Origin: Bacteroidales bacterium
GTDB lineage: Bacteria > Bacteroidota > Bacteroidia > Bacteroidales > VadinHA17
Direction of reading: 5' to 3'
Length of the DNA stretch: 16,914 nucleotides
Assembly (NCBI GenBank): GCA_012514255.1
Contig: JAAZAP010000285.1
Span: forward strand, 1 to 16,914
The first letter of the stretch is position 1. Each line of letters begins with the position of its first letter. The position numbers were made by a program, and so were the translations under genes. The notes beneath the pieces were generated by a model. It ran no database searches and was not told the origin of the DNA. It was given only the letters and a program-made list of their open reading frames with translations. Positions 9,034-16,868 of this stretch are shown piece after piece.

Positions 9034-9041
9034 CAAAAATA
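9034..9041 (-). promoter_or_regulatory. putative -7 promoter element TATTTTTG for the Gln-rich gene
   Basis: The minus strand carries TATTTTTG, an exact TAnnTTTG match, ending 37 bp before ATG 8996. It overlaps one arm of a perfect 9-bp inverted repeat (GTTTATTTT 9013-9021, AAAATAAAC 9036-9044), which could be an operator, or a terminator/attenuator after the kinase gene. In AT-rich DNA such matches arise by chance fairly often. Confidence 0.4.
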
Positions 9042-9058
9042 AACCCATGAAAATGAAG

Positions 9059-10384
9059 CTATAATGAATTTACGGGGAAAAAGAAAAAAAATTGCGTTCC
9101 CTTTCCCGGTTCTGAAAGAACTCTTACAGCAATATCATGAAAGTCGGCTATCGATTTGGTTATGGCGAGGCCTATGCCTGTACCGCTTCCGGAATTGGAC
9201 GGCCAGTTGCTGAAGCGAGTGAAGAGCCGGTCAAGTTGCTCCCGTGACATACCCTCACCCGTGTCACAGACAGACAATTCAAACCTGCCATCGTTCTCCC
9301 TGCCGGTAATTTCAATCCTGCCTCCCTGAGGAGTATGTTTTACGGCATTGTTCACAACATTATATATCATGGAAAAAAGCAGTGGCCGGTTGGCAGTTTT
9401 AAAAGTAAAACTGCCCTCGCAATCAAGAATTACATTCAGACCGCCATCCTCTGCCATTGGAGCCAGCTCCTCAGTCACCTCCCTGACAAGCCCCTGAAGA
9501 TCCACACTATCCTCTTTCAGGTACTGGTGGCTCTCAATGCGCGCTATCATCAGCATGGAATTAACAAGCGCCTTCAGCCGGTGAAGAGTGCGAAGCGACT
9601 CTTCTATCCCCGCTTCGGTGACGGGATCCAGATCATCACGAAGAAGCATGTTTTCAAGCTTGCTTCTGAGAACCGAAACGGGAGTCATCAGCTCATGCGA
9701 GATATTGACAGTTATCTCCTTCTCCTTGCGGAACAGCTCCCCTATCTTTTTCATCATCTCCCGGAGGGTACGATCAAGCCGGACGAAGTCTTCTGTGGAG
9801 GTGACAAGTGGCTCTGCCGGGTCAAAGGCCGGGGAGGAGGCCTCTCCCAGCCGGCTTGTTATGATCCTCAGGGGTTTAAGGAGGCGCGCAGTGTAACTCA
9901 GGTCCGAGATCAGGGTAACAATTATAAAGAATGCCAGAAAAACCAGGATGAGATTTCTGATATTCCTGGCCGAGTAGGTGATGCTTGAGAGACTCTTTCC
10001 TATCTCCAGAAGGTATGCTTCACCATTAATCCCCAGGGAATAGTGAAGTACCCTGTAGTCAATGGTCTCATCGTCTATTATCCTTTTGCTGATGTCTATG
10101 TAGTTCCACTCCTCACCGCCGGGAGCCCGTTCAAGGCTTATGTACTCCTCCTTGAGGATGTTGTAACTGCCGAATCCGGTGGCGGTGTCTTCCATGACAA
10201 ATGGTCCGATGCCCACCTCCGAAATAAGACTGATCACCTCCTCTCTCTTCTTGATAAGCTCATTGTCAGTCTGGGTGACGTTAATACGTTCTATGATCAG
10301 TGGGAGAAAGCCAATAAAGAGTGCGGAAAAAACCAGTTTGGAGAGCAGGTTGAAGAATGCGAGTTTTGTCTGAAGTTTCATCAT
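9059..10384 (-). CDS. two-component sensor histidine kinase
   Basis: A 441-residue inner-membrane kinase. One transmembrane helix lies near residues 13-31 and another near 143-161, bracketing a periplasmic sensor region of about 110 residues with no motif I recognise. A HAMP-like linker (about 162-215) follows, then the HisKA domain with phospho-acceptor His230 in NISHELMTPVSVL, and a HATPase_c domain with N box NNAVKH (345-350), G1 CDTGEGMS (373-380) and G2 GTGIGLA (401-407). All catalytic parts are intact. It starts 14 bp after the response-regulator stop, so the two form a cognate pair in one operon. The stimulus is unknown; neighbouring outer-membrane and secreted proteins point to an envelope signal. 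Confidence 0.94.
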   Translation of the reverse strand: MMKLQTKLAFFNLLSKLVFSALFIGFLPLIIERINVTQTDNELIKKREEVISLISEVGIGPFVMEDTATGFGSYNILKEEYISLERAPGGEEWNYIDISKRIIDDETIDYRVLHYSLGINGEAYLLEIGKSLSSITYSARNIRNLILVFLAFFIIVTLISDLSYTARLLKPLRIITSRLGEASSPAFDPAEPLVTSTEDFVRLDRTLREMMKKIGELFRKEKEITVNISHELMTPVSVLRSKLENMLLRDDLDPVTEAGIEESLRTLHRLKALVNSMLMIARIESHQYLKEDSVDLQGLVREVTEELAPMAEDGGLNVILDCEGSFTFKTANRPLLFSMIYNVVNNAVKHTPQGGRIEITGRENDGRFELSVCDTGEGMSREQLDRLFTRFSNWPSNSGSGTGIGLAITKSIADFHDIAVRVLSEPGKGTQFFFFFPVNSL

Positions 10385-10398
10385 GCCCTCATTGACCT

Positions 10399-11079
10399 TT
10401 AACTGTCAGTGCTCACCCTGTAGCCTACACCTCTTACCGTTTCAAGCCAGGGAGACGGGGCATGGGCATTCAGTTTTCTGCGGATGTTTTTTATGTGAAC
10501 GTCAATAAAGTTGCTGTCATACTGATCATCCAGAGCATTGCCCCAGATATGCTCATAGAGCTGGTGGCGGGCAAGGACCCTGTTTTTGTTTATGACCAGG
10601 TAATAGAGCAGGTCAAACTCCTTCTTTGTTATCTCCACCTCTGTGCCACCATGCATCAGCCTCCTCGCATCAGTATTCATAACGAATTCGCCCAGGGTAA
10701 TGTCAGGTGATGAGATCCTGAATTTCCTGCGGGCAACGGCCATGATGCGTGCATGCACCTCGGCCAGGGCGAAAGGCTTCGGTATGTAGTCGTCAGCTCC
10801 CAGGTCAAGCCCCCTGATCCTGTCCTCAACGGCACCACGTGCAGTGATGATTATGAATGAGACATCGGCATTGATCTTCTTTGCCTCCCTGATCAGGTCA
10901 AGGCCCTCGTAGTCAGGCAGTCCCAGGTCGAGCAGGACAAAGTCATAGAGGTTTACCGCAATCTTTTCTGATGCCTCGGTTCCGTTATGTGCAATGTCAC
11001 ACAGGAAATTCTCCCTCTTAAGGAAGAGAGCAATCTCGCTGGCAAGGCTCTTTTCGTCTTCAACAATAAGGACGTTCAT
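10399..11079 (-). CDS. OmpR/PhoB-family response regulator
   Basis: A 226-residue DNA-binding regulator. The receiver domain (1-118) has the acidic pair Glu7/Asp8, phospho-acceptor Asp51 in LLDLGLP, the switch Thr79 in IIITARG and Lys101 in DYIPKPF, all intact. The C-terminal winged helix (about 128-222) is of the OmpR type: EITKKEFDLLYYLV, the recognition-helix region NFIDVHIKNIRRKL, and the wing ETVRGVGYR. It is phosphorylated by the kinase encoded just downstream. The gene starts 9 bp after the beta-barrel stop, within one operon. Likely targets are the operon itself and the flanking Gln-rich genes, but this is inference only. Confidence 0.95.
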   Translation of the reverse strand: MNVLIVEDEKSLASEIALFLKRENFLCDIAHNGTEASEKIAVNLYDFVLLDLGLPDYEGLDLIREAKKINADVSFIIITARGAVEDRIRGLDLGADDYIPKPFALAEVHARIMAVARRKFRISSPDITLGEFVMNTDARRLMHGGTEVEITKKEFDLLYYLVINKNRVLARHQLYEHIWGNALDDQYDSNFIDVHIKNIRRKLNAHAPSPWLETVRGVGYRVSTDS

Positions 11080-11088
11080 ATCTCAAAG

Positions 11089-11985
11089 TTAAAAAATCCT
11101 GAAGAAGAGGCTAGCCAGCAGCAGAAATCCTTTGGTTCCTGATGAACCCTCATCTGAGTAGAGTGGTATTACATATCCCGGCTCAATCTCCAGGGTAAAG
11201 AAATCATAGCTGAATGCAACGGGAACGCCGACGTTGATCTCCATCAGACCAAAGACTTCGCTGTAAACGGTGCCGGGGATTGTGCTCTGTGTGTTTTTCC
11301 TCCATGGCCTGTACCCGGGGGAGACGGTTGTTTCAGCTGTGCCGCCTGTGGTCTCAATGGTTAGCATGTTGCCGAACAGGATGTTCACATATGGGTCAAA
11401 CGAGAAGAATGCCTTTTCCTGTGCAAATGATGGGGTCTCAAAATACCTGGAGTGTCTTGTCTGCAGATAAAATTGTCCCCCGCCGGCGAAAAGGCCCCCT
11501 ACAGATATCTTCGAGTAGAGGATCCTCCAGTCGAATCCCAGGGTGGCATCAGCATAGGTGAAGTTACTGAACAGGGTGTCTCTCAGTGATGATGAGACAT
11601 TGTAACGGGATACCCCGGTGCTGACGTCAAACCATGAATTAAAAACATGGTTGAAACTTATGCCCAGACTGTAGAAGGCTGTTAAGGGAGTGAAGCCGGT
11701 TATTGTGTAGCCGGTCGCCGAGAGATACAGCTTATCAGCCAGACCGTATGATGCCGATGCGTATCCGAAACCATTGTCCTGTGACATTGTGGTCCCCAGA
11801 TAAAGCAGGTTATTGCCGTAACCTGTGCCGGCATAGAATGAATGTATCTGCCTGGCTGCGGTTGTATCAGCAATCTCCCCGGATGAAGCAGGCAAGGCAG
11901 AGTCCTGTGCAGTAATGGCTGTTAAGAAAGCCTGCAAAATCAGCAGGCATCCTGTGACAACAGTCCGAAACATCTTCAAGTACAT
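11089..11985 (-). CDS. putative outer-membrane beta-barrel protein
   Basis: A 298-residue exported protein with no family I can name. Residues 1-26 are a signal peptide with likely cleavage TA|Q at 26/27. An internal Met5 could be the real start. The mature part alternates short strands rich in Tyr, Phe, Gly, Ser and Thr with polar turns, and ends in a strand closing with Phe (LFFRIF), a typical sign for insertion by the BAM machinery. It has no plug domain, TonB box or OmpA-like peptidoglycan-binding domain. It sits between the upstream Gln-rich gene (21-bp gap) and the response regulator (9-bp gap), so it belongs to the two-component operon. A role as accessory sensor or channel is possible but unproven. 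Confidence 0.7.
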   Translation of the reverse strand: MYLKMFRTVVTGCLLILQAFLTAITAQDSALPASSGEIADTTAARQIHSFYAGTGYGNNLLYLGTTMSQDNGFGYASASYGLADKLYLSATGYTITGFTPLTAFYSLGISFNHVFNSWFDVSTGVSRYNVSSSLRDTLFSNFTYADATLGFDWRILYSKISVGGLFAGGGQFYLQTRHSRYFETPSFAQEKAFFSFDPYVNILFGNMLTIETTGGTAETTVSPGYRPWRKNTQSTIPGTVYSEVFGLMEINVGVPVAFSYDFFTLEIEPGYVIPLYSDEGSSGTKGFLLLASLFFRIF

Positions 11986-12006
11986 GGCTTCCAGTAATGA
12001 CAGGGA

Positions 12007-12525
12007 TTATCTTTTCCCGGGTCCTCTTGCACCTCCGGGACGGCCGGCACCCTTGGGAATTCTTGAACCGGATGGTCTCTCCACAGAAGCCGGACGGGCA
12101 CCGCGGGCCTTGCTCCAGTCTGGCCTCGCCCCATGTATCTTCTTGATGCCGGAAGCATTTGTTCCCTGCGCACTCGCTTTGCCATTCTTCCCGGCTTTGG
12201 TCTGGGCGCCATCCTGGATCTGTGACTGGCTCTGGACCTGGGTGCCATCCTGGTTCTGTGACTGGTCCTGAGCCTGGGTGTTCTTCCCTTCCTGGTTTTG
12301 CGACTGCTTGCCCGCCTCTGTCTGCTGTCCGGCCTGATTCTCCGCACGGTTCCTGTCTTGCTCCGAGGTCTGACCTTCGCTCCGGACCTGCTCCTTTTCC
12401 TGTTCTCTCTGCTGCAGCATCACCCTTGAGGTATCAACCCTGCTCCCCGTCTCCTGTGCAATAATGAACCCTGATGACATCAGCATCATCAGGATCGCCG
12501 TGAGAATATTTCTTATTATTTTCAT
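12007..12525 (-). CDS. secreted Gln-rich repeat protein with basic tail (second of two)
   Basis: 172 residues from ATG 12525; the frame is open to an ATG at 12603. The 12525 start is preferred because it gives a clean signal peptide (MKIIRN, hydrophobic core, IIA|Q at 23/24) and because a putative promoter lies directly at 12606-12613. Residues 24-120 are Gln-rich (25 Gln), with three repeats QSQNQEG, QSQNQDG and QSQIQDG at 74-80, 88-94 and 100-106. Residues 121-172 lack Gln and are very basic (13 Lys/Arg, 2 acidic), rich in Arg, Gly and Pro, with two GARP motifs, ending GPGKR. The only mature aromatic residue is Trp137. It is probably disordered and exported. It is the first gene of the two-component operon. 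Function unknown; architecture as in the protein at 8460-8996. Confidence 0.75.
   Translation of the reverse strand: MKIIRNILTAILMMLMSSGFIIAQETGSRVDTSRVMLQQREQEKEQVRSEGQTSEQDRNRAENQAGQQTEAGKQSQNQEGKNTQAQDQSQNQDGTQVQSQSQIQDGAQTKAGKNGKASAQGTNASGIKKIHGARPDWSKARGARPASVERPSGSRIPKGAGRPGGARGPGKR
12208..12306 (-). repeat. three QSQ(N/I)Q(E/D)G-encoding repeats
   Basis: Three heptad copies spaced 14 and 12 codons apart inside the second Gln-rich gene. They differ from the QSGDPIM repeats of the first gene, so the two proteins share a plan rather than the repeat itself. Confidence 0.7.
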
Positions 12526-12605
12526 GATCATAATATTTTTTTGCTCCGGACTTATCCTCCACGGAGTCATCAATCTGATCAGCATCTCATTGAACTGATA
12601 CACAG

Positions 12606-12613
12606 CAAAATTA
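12606..12613 (-). promoter_or_regulatory. putative -7 element TAATTTTG for the two-component operon
   Basis: The minus strand carries TAATTTTG, an exact TAnnTTTG match, 80 bp before ATG 12525. A start of transcription near 12600 would exclude the upstream ATG at 12603. A near match, CATTTTTG, lies just upstream at 12620-12627. No clear -33 element is present. Confidence 0.4.
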
Positions 12614-12670
12614 TTAATTCAAAAATGAAGAACAGATGAAAGAATAATTTTTTGATAAAAATAATAGAAG

Positions 12671-12683
12671 TGTATATATTACA
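12671..12683. promoter_or_regulatory. partial palindrome TGTA-5-TACA, possible operator
   Basis: TGTATATATTACA has symmetric 4-bp ends around a 5-bp centre, in AT-rich DNA between the divergent operons. It could be a regulator site, for instance for AraR, but such a short match in AT-rich sequence is weak evidence. Confidence 0.15.
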
Positions 12684-12949
12684 TTTAAAATATTGTTTAA
12701 CTTGCATACCCGGGAAGCATCAGTGGATTATCCGCGAAATGAGAATGGGATGCGCTGGACACAGGCGGGAAGTGGTTGACCATGAGAGCTGAATGCAGAT
12801 CACAGCCGGGGAGACAGGGGTGTTTTACACCGGGAGTGAACGGAAGGTTCCGGGTTAATGAGAGCAGGGATGGTCTTATCTGAGGAGAGTGGGGCCGACA
12901 GGCAGGCAACTAATACCTTAATATAATAATAATCTAACAACGAAAAATC

Positions 12950-14605
12950 ATGTTAACACTTGACTGGATCGTTCTGGGGGCTTTTGTCCTTGCGTTGGTG
13001 GCATTCATCGTGATCTCCGTTCGCACGAAGGACAAGACATCAACTGATTACTTTCTCGCCGGGCGGGATGCAACGTGGATTGCCATTGGCGCATCTATTT
13101 TTGCTTCAAACATCGGATCGGAGCACCTGGTTGGCCTTGCGGGCGCAGGAGCCTCGTCGGGGATGGCCATGGCTCACTGGGAGATGCACGGCTGGCTGAT
13201 ACTGCTTCTCGGGTGGCTTTTTGTTCCTTTTTATTCGCGAAGCGGTGTTTTCACAATGCCTGAGTTCCTTGAGAGAAGGTACAACAAGGAATCGAGGTCA
13301 GTGTTATCAATCATTTCGCTTGTCAGCTATGTCCTCACCAAGGTTGCTGTCACGGTTTATGCCGGTGGTGTGGTCTTCAAGGATGTATTTGGAATTGAAT
13401 CAATCTGGGGCATTGATTTCTTCTGGATCAGTGCCATAGGGCTCGTTGTTATCACCGGGATATATACTACCCTGGGTGGAATGAAGGCAGTTCTCTGGAC
13501 CTCGGTGCTGCAGACGCCTGTTTTGCTGGCCGGTTCTATAACAGTTCTCATTGCCGGTCTCATAAAAGTAGGGGGATGGGATGAGCTGATGCACATCTGC
13601 CGCGCTGTTCCCGTCAACGAGTATGGTGACACCATGACCCAGCTCATACGGTCACCGAAGGATGCCCAGTTCCCGTGGACAGGTGTGCTGCTTGGCTCGG
13701 CCATAATAGGGTTCTGGTACTGGTGTACTGACCAGTATATCGTGCAGCGTGTCCTTTCCGGGCGTGACCAGACGCAGGCCCGGCGCGGTGCCATCTTCGG
13801 GGGCGCCCTGAAGTTGACTCCGGTATTCATATTTCTTATTCCTGGTATGATAGCTTATGCACTTAATCAGCAGGGTGTTATCACTCTGGCCAGTTCAGAC
13901 TCAGCGTTCTCAACCCTTGTAAAGGAACTTCTTCCTATAGGTTTCAAGGGGCTGGTGGTTGGCGGTATCCTGGCTGCACTGATGAGCTCCCTGGCATCAC
14001 TCTTTAACTCCTCTGCCACACTATTCACCATTGACTTCTATCAGAAGTACAGACCCAAGGCACCTGAGGAGGAGCTGGTCAGGGTTGGAAGGATAGCCAC
14101 TGTTATTGTCGTGGTGCTGGGGATACTCTGGATACCGGTCATGAAAGGCATAGGAAAGGTCTTATATGCGTACCTCCAGGATGTTCAGTCTATCCTTGCC
14201 CCGGGTATTGCTGCGGCATTCCTGCTAGGGATCCTTTCCAAAAGGATTACTCCGGCTGCCGGTCTCACAGGACTGCTTACAGGTTTTACAATCGGTATGT
14301 TCCGCCTGATATTCACTGTGTTCAAAGGATCACTCAATCCTGACGGATCTATCTACCAGATCTTTGTGGGAACCAACTGGCTCCATTATGAGATAATAAA
14401 CTTTGCCATTGTCATAGTTACCATGATAGTGGTCAGTTACTTCACCCCGAAGATAGACGAGAGACGAATCGTGGGACTTACACTTGGCTCGGCTACTGCA
14501 GAGCAGAAGGCCATCACCCGTGCGAGCTGGAACAAATGGGATGTTATTGCTTCAGCAGCTATCATTGCTGTAATCCTGGTATTCTACGCATATTTCTGGA
14601 ATTAA
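12950..14605 (+). CDS. sodium/solute symporter, probable arabinose transporter
   Basis: A 551-residue inner-membrane protein of the sodium:solute symporter (SGLT) family with about 13-14 helices. Typical segments are DYFLAGRDATWIAIGASIFA, SNIGSEHLVGLAGAGA near 53-68, TMPEFLERRYN, GGMKAVLWTSVLQTPVLL, the WYWCTDQYIVQRVL segment, and LMSSLASLFNSSATLFTIDFY. Family members drive sugar uptake with the sodium gradient. It is the first gene of the operon, 29 bp before araA. Bacteroides arabinose loci also carry such a symporter beside araR and araA, so L-arabinose is the likely substrate; this rests on context, since substrate cannot be read from the sequence. Confidence 0.92.
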   Translation: MLTLDWIVLGAFVLALVAFIVISVRTKDKTSTDYFLAGRDATWIAIGASIFASNIGSEHLVGLAGAGASSGMAMAHWEMHGWLILLLGWLFVPFYSRSGVFTMPEFLERRYNKESRSVLSIISLVSYVLTKVAVTVYAGGVVFKDVFGIESIWGIDFFWISAIGLVVITGIYTTLGGMKAVLWTSVLQTPVLLAGSITVLIAGLIKVGGWDELMHICRAVPVNEYGDTMTQLIRSPKDAQFPWTGVLLGSAIIGFWYWCTDQYIVQRVLSGRDQTQARRGAIFGGALKLTPVFIFLIPGMIAYALNQQGVITLASSDSAFSTLVKELLPIGFKGLVVGGILAALMSSLASLFNSSATLFTIDFYQKYRPKAPEEELVRVGRIATVIVVVLGILWIPVMKGIGKVLYAYLQDVQSILAPGIAAAFLLGILSKRITPAAGLTGLLTGFTIGMFRLIFTVFKGSLNPDGSIYQIFVGTNWLHYEIINFAIVIVTMIVVSYFTPKIDERRIVGLTLGSATAEQKAITRASWNKWDVIASAAIIAVILVFYAYFWN

Positions 14606-14634
14606 AAATTATACATATTCTATACTTATAAAAG

Positions 14635-16122
14635 ATGAAAAGAGAAAATATTGAGCTCTGGTTTATTACCGGAAGTCAGCATCTTTATGGTGAGGAGACA
14701 TTGAAACATGTGGCAGATGATTCAAAGGCTATAGCTGCTGCCCTGGACAAGTCGGATCTCATACCGGTCAAGGTTATTTTCAAGCCTGTTCTGACTACTG
14801 CTGAAGCAATCACCCGGATATGCATGGAGGCCAACAATGCTGGTGCCTGTGCGGGGCTGATTGCCTGGATGCATACCTTCTCACCCGCGAAGATGTGGAT
14901 ATCTGGCCTGAAGCGACTGAATAAGCCGATGCTTCATTTCCATACACAGTTCAATCGTGATATCCCGTGGAATGAGATTGACATGGATTTCATGAACCTG
15001 AACCAGTCAGCCCACGGTGACCGCGAGTTTGGATTTATCTGTTCGCGCCTGAGAATGGAGCGGAAGGTTGTTGTCGGGCACTGGCAGGACAAGGAGGTTC
15101 TCCGTTCAATCGGGGCATGGTCACGCGCGGCCCTTGGTGCACTGGAGGCCAGGACCCTCAGGGTGGCACGTTTCGGTGACAACATGAGGGATGTGGCTGT
15201 CACCGAGGGTAACAAGGTGTCAGCACAGGTAAAACTTGATTACGAGGTGCAGGGATACGGTATCGGCGACCTTGCCGATGCTGTCAGCCGGGTAACGGAA
15301 GCCAGGATATCTTCGTTAATAAAGCAGTATGGTGATGAGTACAAGGCTTCGGCGAAGGTACTTGCCCTGCCGGCAGTGAAAGAGGCGGCCCGGATAGAGG
15401 CCGGCATGAGGGCATTCCTTGAAAAAGGAAACTTCAAGGCCTTCACAACCAATTTTGAGGATCTTCATGGCATGGTACAGCTTCCCGGTCTGGCTGTACA
15501 GAGGCTCATGGCCGACGGATACGGGTTTGGTGCCGAGGGCGACTGGAAGACGGCAGCGCTGGTGCGCATAATGAAGGTGATGGCTGAAGGGCTCAAGGGG
15601 GGTACCTCATTCATGGAGGACTATACTTATCATCTTGACCCGAAGAACATGGCCATCCTTGGTGCGCACATGCTGGAGGTCTGTCCTTCGATAGCCTCGG
15701 GCAAGCCTGCCCTGGAAGTGCATCCGCTGGGTATAGGCGGCAAGGATGACCCGGCGCGGCTGGTCTTCAGGACCAGGCTGGGAGAGGCCATTGCAGCCTC
15801 AATGGTGCAGATGGGAGACCGTTTCAGGCTCATAGTCAATACAATGAAGGTCATTGAATGCCCGCCCATGCCCAAGCTCCCTGTGGCCAGCGTACTGTGG
15901 ATACCATACCCCGATCTGAAGACTGCAGCCAGGGCATGGATATATGCAGGTGGTGCACATCATACAAGTTTCAGTCAGGCCCTGACAGCCGAACATATGG
16001 CTGACTTTGCAGATATTACAGGAACAGAACTGGTGATGATAGATGAGAACTGTGAGATAAGACAATTCAGGAAAGAGCTGAGGTGGAATGACCTGTACTA
16101 TGCACTGAACAAGGGTTTATGA
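14635..16122 (+). CDS. araA: L-arabinose isomerase
   Basis: A full-length 495-residue AraA, which converts L-arabinose to L-ribulose in the cytosol using a divalent metal, usually Mn2+. Landmarks in order: ITGSQHLYGEE (12-22), HTFSPAKMW, RFGDNMRDVAVTEGNKV, GFGAEGDWKT with metal-ligand Glu301, SFMEDYTYHL with Glu328, GAHMLEVCPS with His345, HPLGIGGKDDPARLVF, and AGGAHHT with His442/His443. These correspond to the catalytic Glu306, Glu333, His350 and His450 of E. coli AraA. It lies 29 bp after the symporter, and its last bases overlap the start of the regulator gene (ATGA), so the two are translationally coupled. Confidence 0.97.
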   Translation: MKRENIELWFITGSQHLYGEETLKHVADDSKAIAAALDKSDLIPVKVIFKPVLTTAEAITRICMEANNAGACAGLIAWMHTFSPAKMWISGLKRLNKPMLHFHTQFNRDIPWNEIDMDFMNLNQSAHGDREFGFICSRLRMERKVVVGHWQDKEVLRSIGAWSRAALGALEARTLRVARFGDNMRDVAVTEGNKVSAQVKLDYEVQGYGIGDLADAVSRVTEARISSLIKQYGDEYKASAKVLALPAVKEAARIEAGMRAFLEKGNFKAFTTNFEDLHGMVQLPGLAVQRLMADGYGFGAEGDWKTAALVRIMKVMAEGLKGGTSFMEDYTYHLDPKNMAILGAHMLEVCPSIASGKPALEVHPLGIGGKDDPARLVFRTRLGEAIAASMVQMGDRFRLIVNTMKVIECPPMPKLPVASVLWIPYPDLKTAARAWIYAGGAHHTSFSQALTAEHMADFADITGTELVMIDENCEIRQFRKELRWNDLYYALNKGL

Positions 16123-16823
16123 AACATCTCTATGCAAATATCCCGAAGCATTATCTTGCAGTTGACTGCATCATCTTCGGGTATGACATTGCCGAGAAGG
16201 AGCTCAAGCTTCTGCTCATCAAGAGAAGTTTTGAGCCGGCGCTGGGCAGATGGTCTCTTGCCGGAGGGTTCGTTCAGGAGAACGAAAGCCTTGATGATGC
16301 GGCCTGCAGGGTGCTCTGTACCCTGACAGGCCTCTCAGACCTCTATATGGAACAGCTTTTTACCTATGGTGAGATAAACCGTGATCCTGGCGCCAGGGTA
16401 ATATCAACAGCCTATTTCGCCCTTATAGGTATTCATGAGCTTGATCCGGAGATACAGAAGAAGAACGGAGCACACTGGCGGTCAATATCTAACCTGCCGG
16501 AGCTGATCTTTGACCACAGGGTCATGGTTGACAGGGCACTAAGGGAGCTTGTAGAGAAGGTAAAAGTTTATCCTGTAGGATTTGAACTGCTTCCCGAGAA
16601 GTTCACCCTGGTGCAGTTGCAGAACCTCTATGAGGCTATTTACATGAGGCCGGTGGACAAACGCAATTTCAGGAAAAAAATTCTCTCCATGGAGCTGCTT
16701 GACAAGCAGGATGAGAAAGAGAGGGAGACATCCAAGAAGGGTGCCTGGTACTACCGGTTCAATGTTGAAAAATACAGGGAGCTTGCCCGGAACGGATTTT
16801 TCTTTAACCTGGCAGTCAGCTGA
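16119..16823 (+). CDS. araR: Nudix-fold arabinose regulator AraR (NrtR family)
   Basis: A 234-residue protein with an N-terminal Nudix domain (about 10-150) and a C-terminal winged-helix domain with FTLVQLQNLYEAIYMRP and DKRNFRKKIL, the NrtR arrangement. The Nudix box starts GGFVQENE and keeps Gly50, Glu56, Arg64 and Gly71, but the metal-binding Glu residues of the REUxEExGU part are lost (Val65, Thr68 and Leu69 instead). It should therefore bind a ligand rather than hydrolyse a nucleotide. In Bacteroides, a regulator of this type beside araA controls arabinose genes with L-arabinose as effector. Here it overlaps araA by 4 bp and precedes araD by 45 bp, so it is probably made with the operon it controls. 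Confidence 0.87.
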   Translation: MKHLYANIPKHYLAVDCIIFGYDIAEKELKLLLIKRSFEPALGRWSLAGGFVQENESLDDAACRVLCTLTGLSDLYMEQLFTYGEINRDPGARVISTAYFALIGIHELDPEIQKKNGAHWRSISNLPELIFDHRVMVDRALRELVEKVKVYPVGFELLPEKFTLVQLQNLYEAIYMRPVDKRNFRKKILSMELLDKQDEKERETSKKGAWYYRFNVEKYRELARNGFFFNLAVS

Positions 16824-16868
16824 CTTATGATGACGTGCCGGGAGCAGGACAATTAAAACGGTACAATC

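Larger units (their letters stand above)
12604..12949. other. 346-bp divergent intergenic region
   Basis: The part from 12604 to about 12700 is very AT-rich and holds a candidate promoter for the minus-strand operon. From about 12700 to 12910 the base composition becomes GC-rich, with short frames on both strands but nothing that reads like protein and no recognisable RNA. The last 35 bases before ATG 12950 are AT-rich again. The arabinose operon promoter must lie here, but I see no TAnnTTTG element in the right orientation. Confidence 0.6.

Noticed and set aside
9335..9988. 217-codon plus-strand reading frame
   Set aside because: It lies wholly inside the kinase gene on the other strand, has no recognisable domain, and the kinase motifs are unambiguous.
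12526..12603. 26-residue N-terminal extension of the second Gln-rich protein
   Set aside because: It would place a charged, Trp-containing stretch before the signal peptide, and the candidate promoter lies right at its start.
12697..12909. 70-codon minus-strand reading frame in the divergent region
   Set aside because: Pro/His/Ser-rich with no coding look, no promoter or ribosome site and no family resemblance.
13357..13830. 157-codon minus-strand reading frame
   Set aside because: A shadow of the symporter gene; its sequence has no domain and mirrors the codon pattern of the plus strand.
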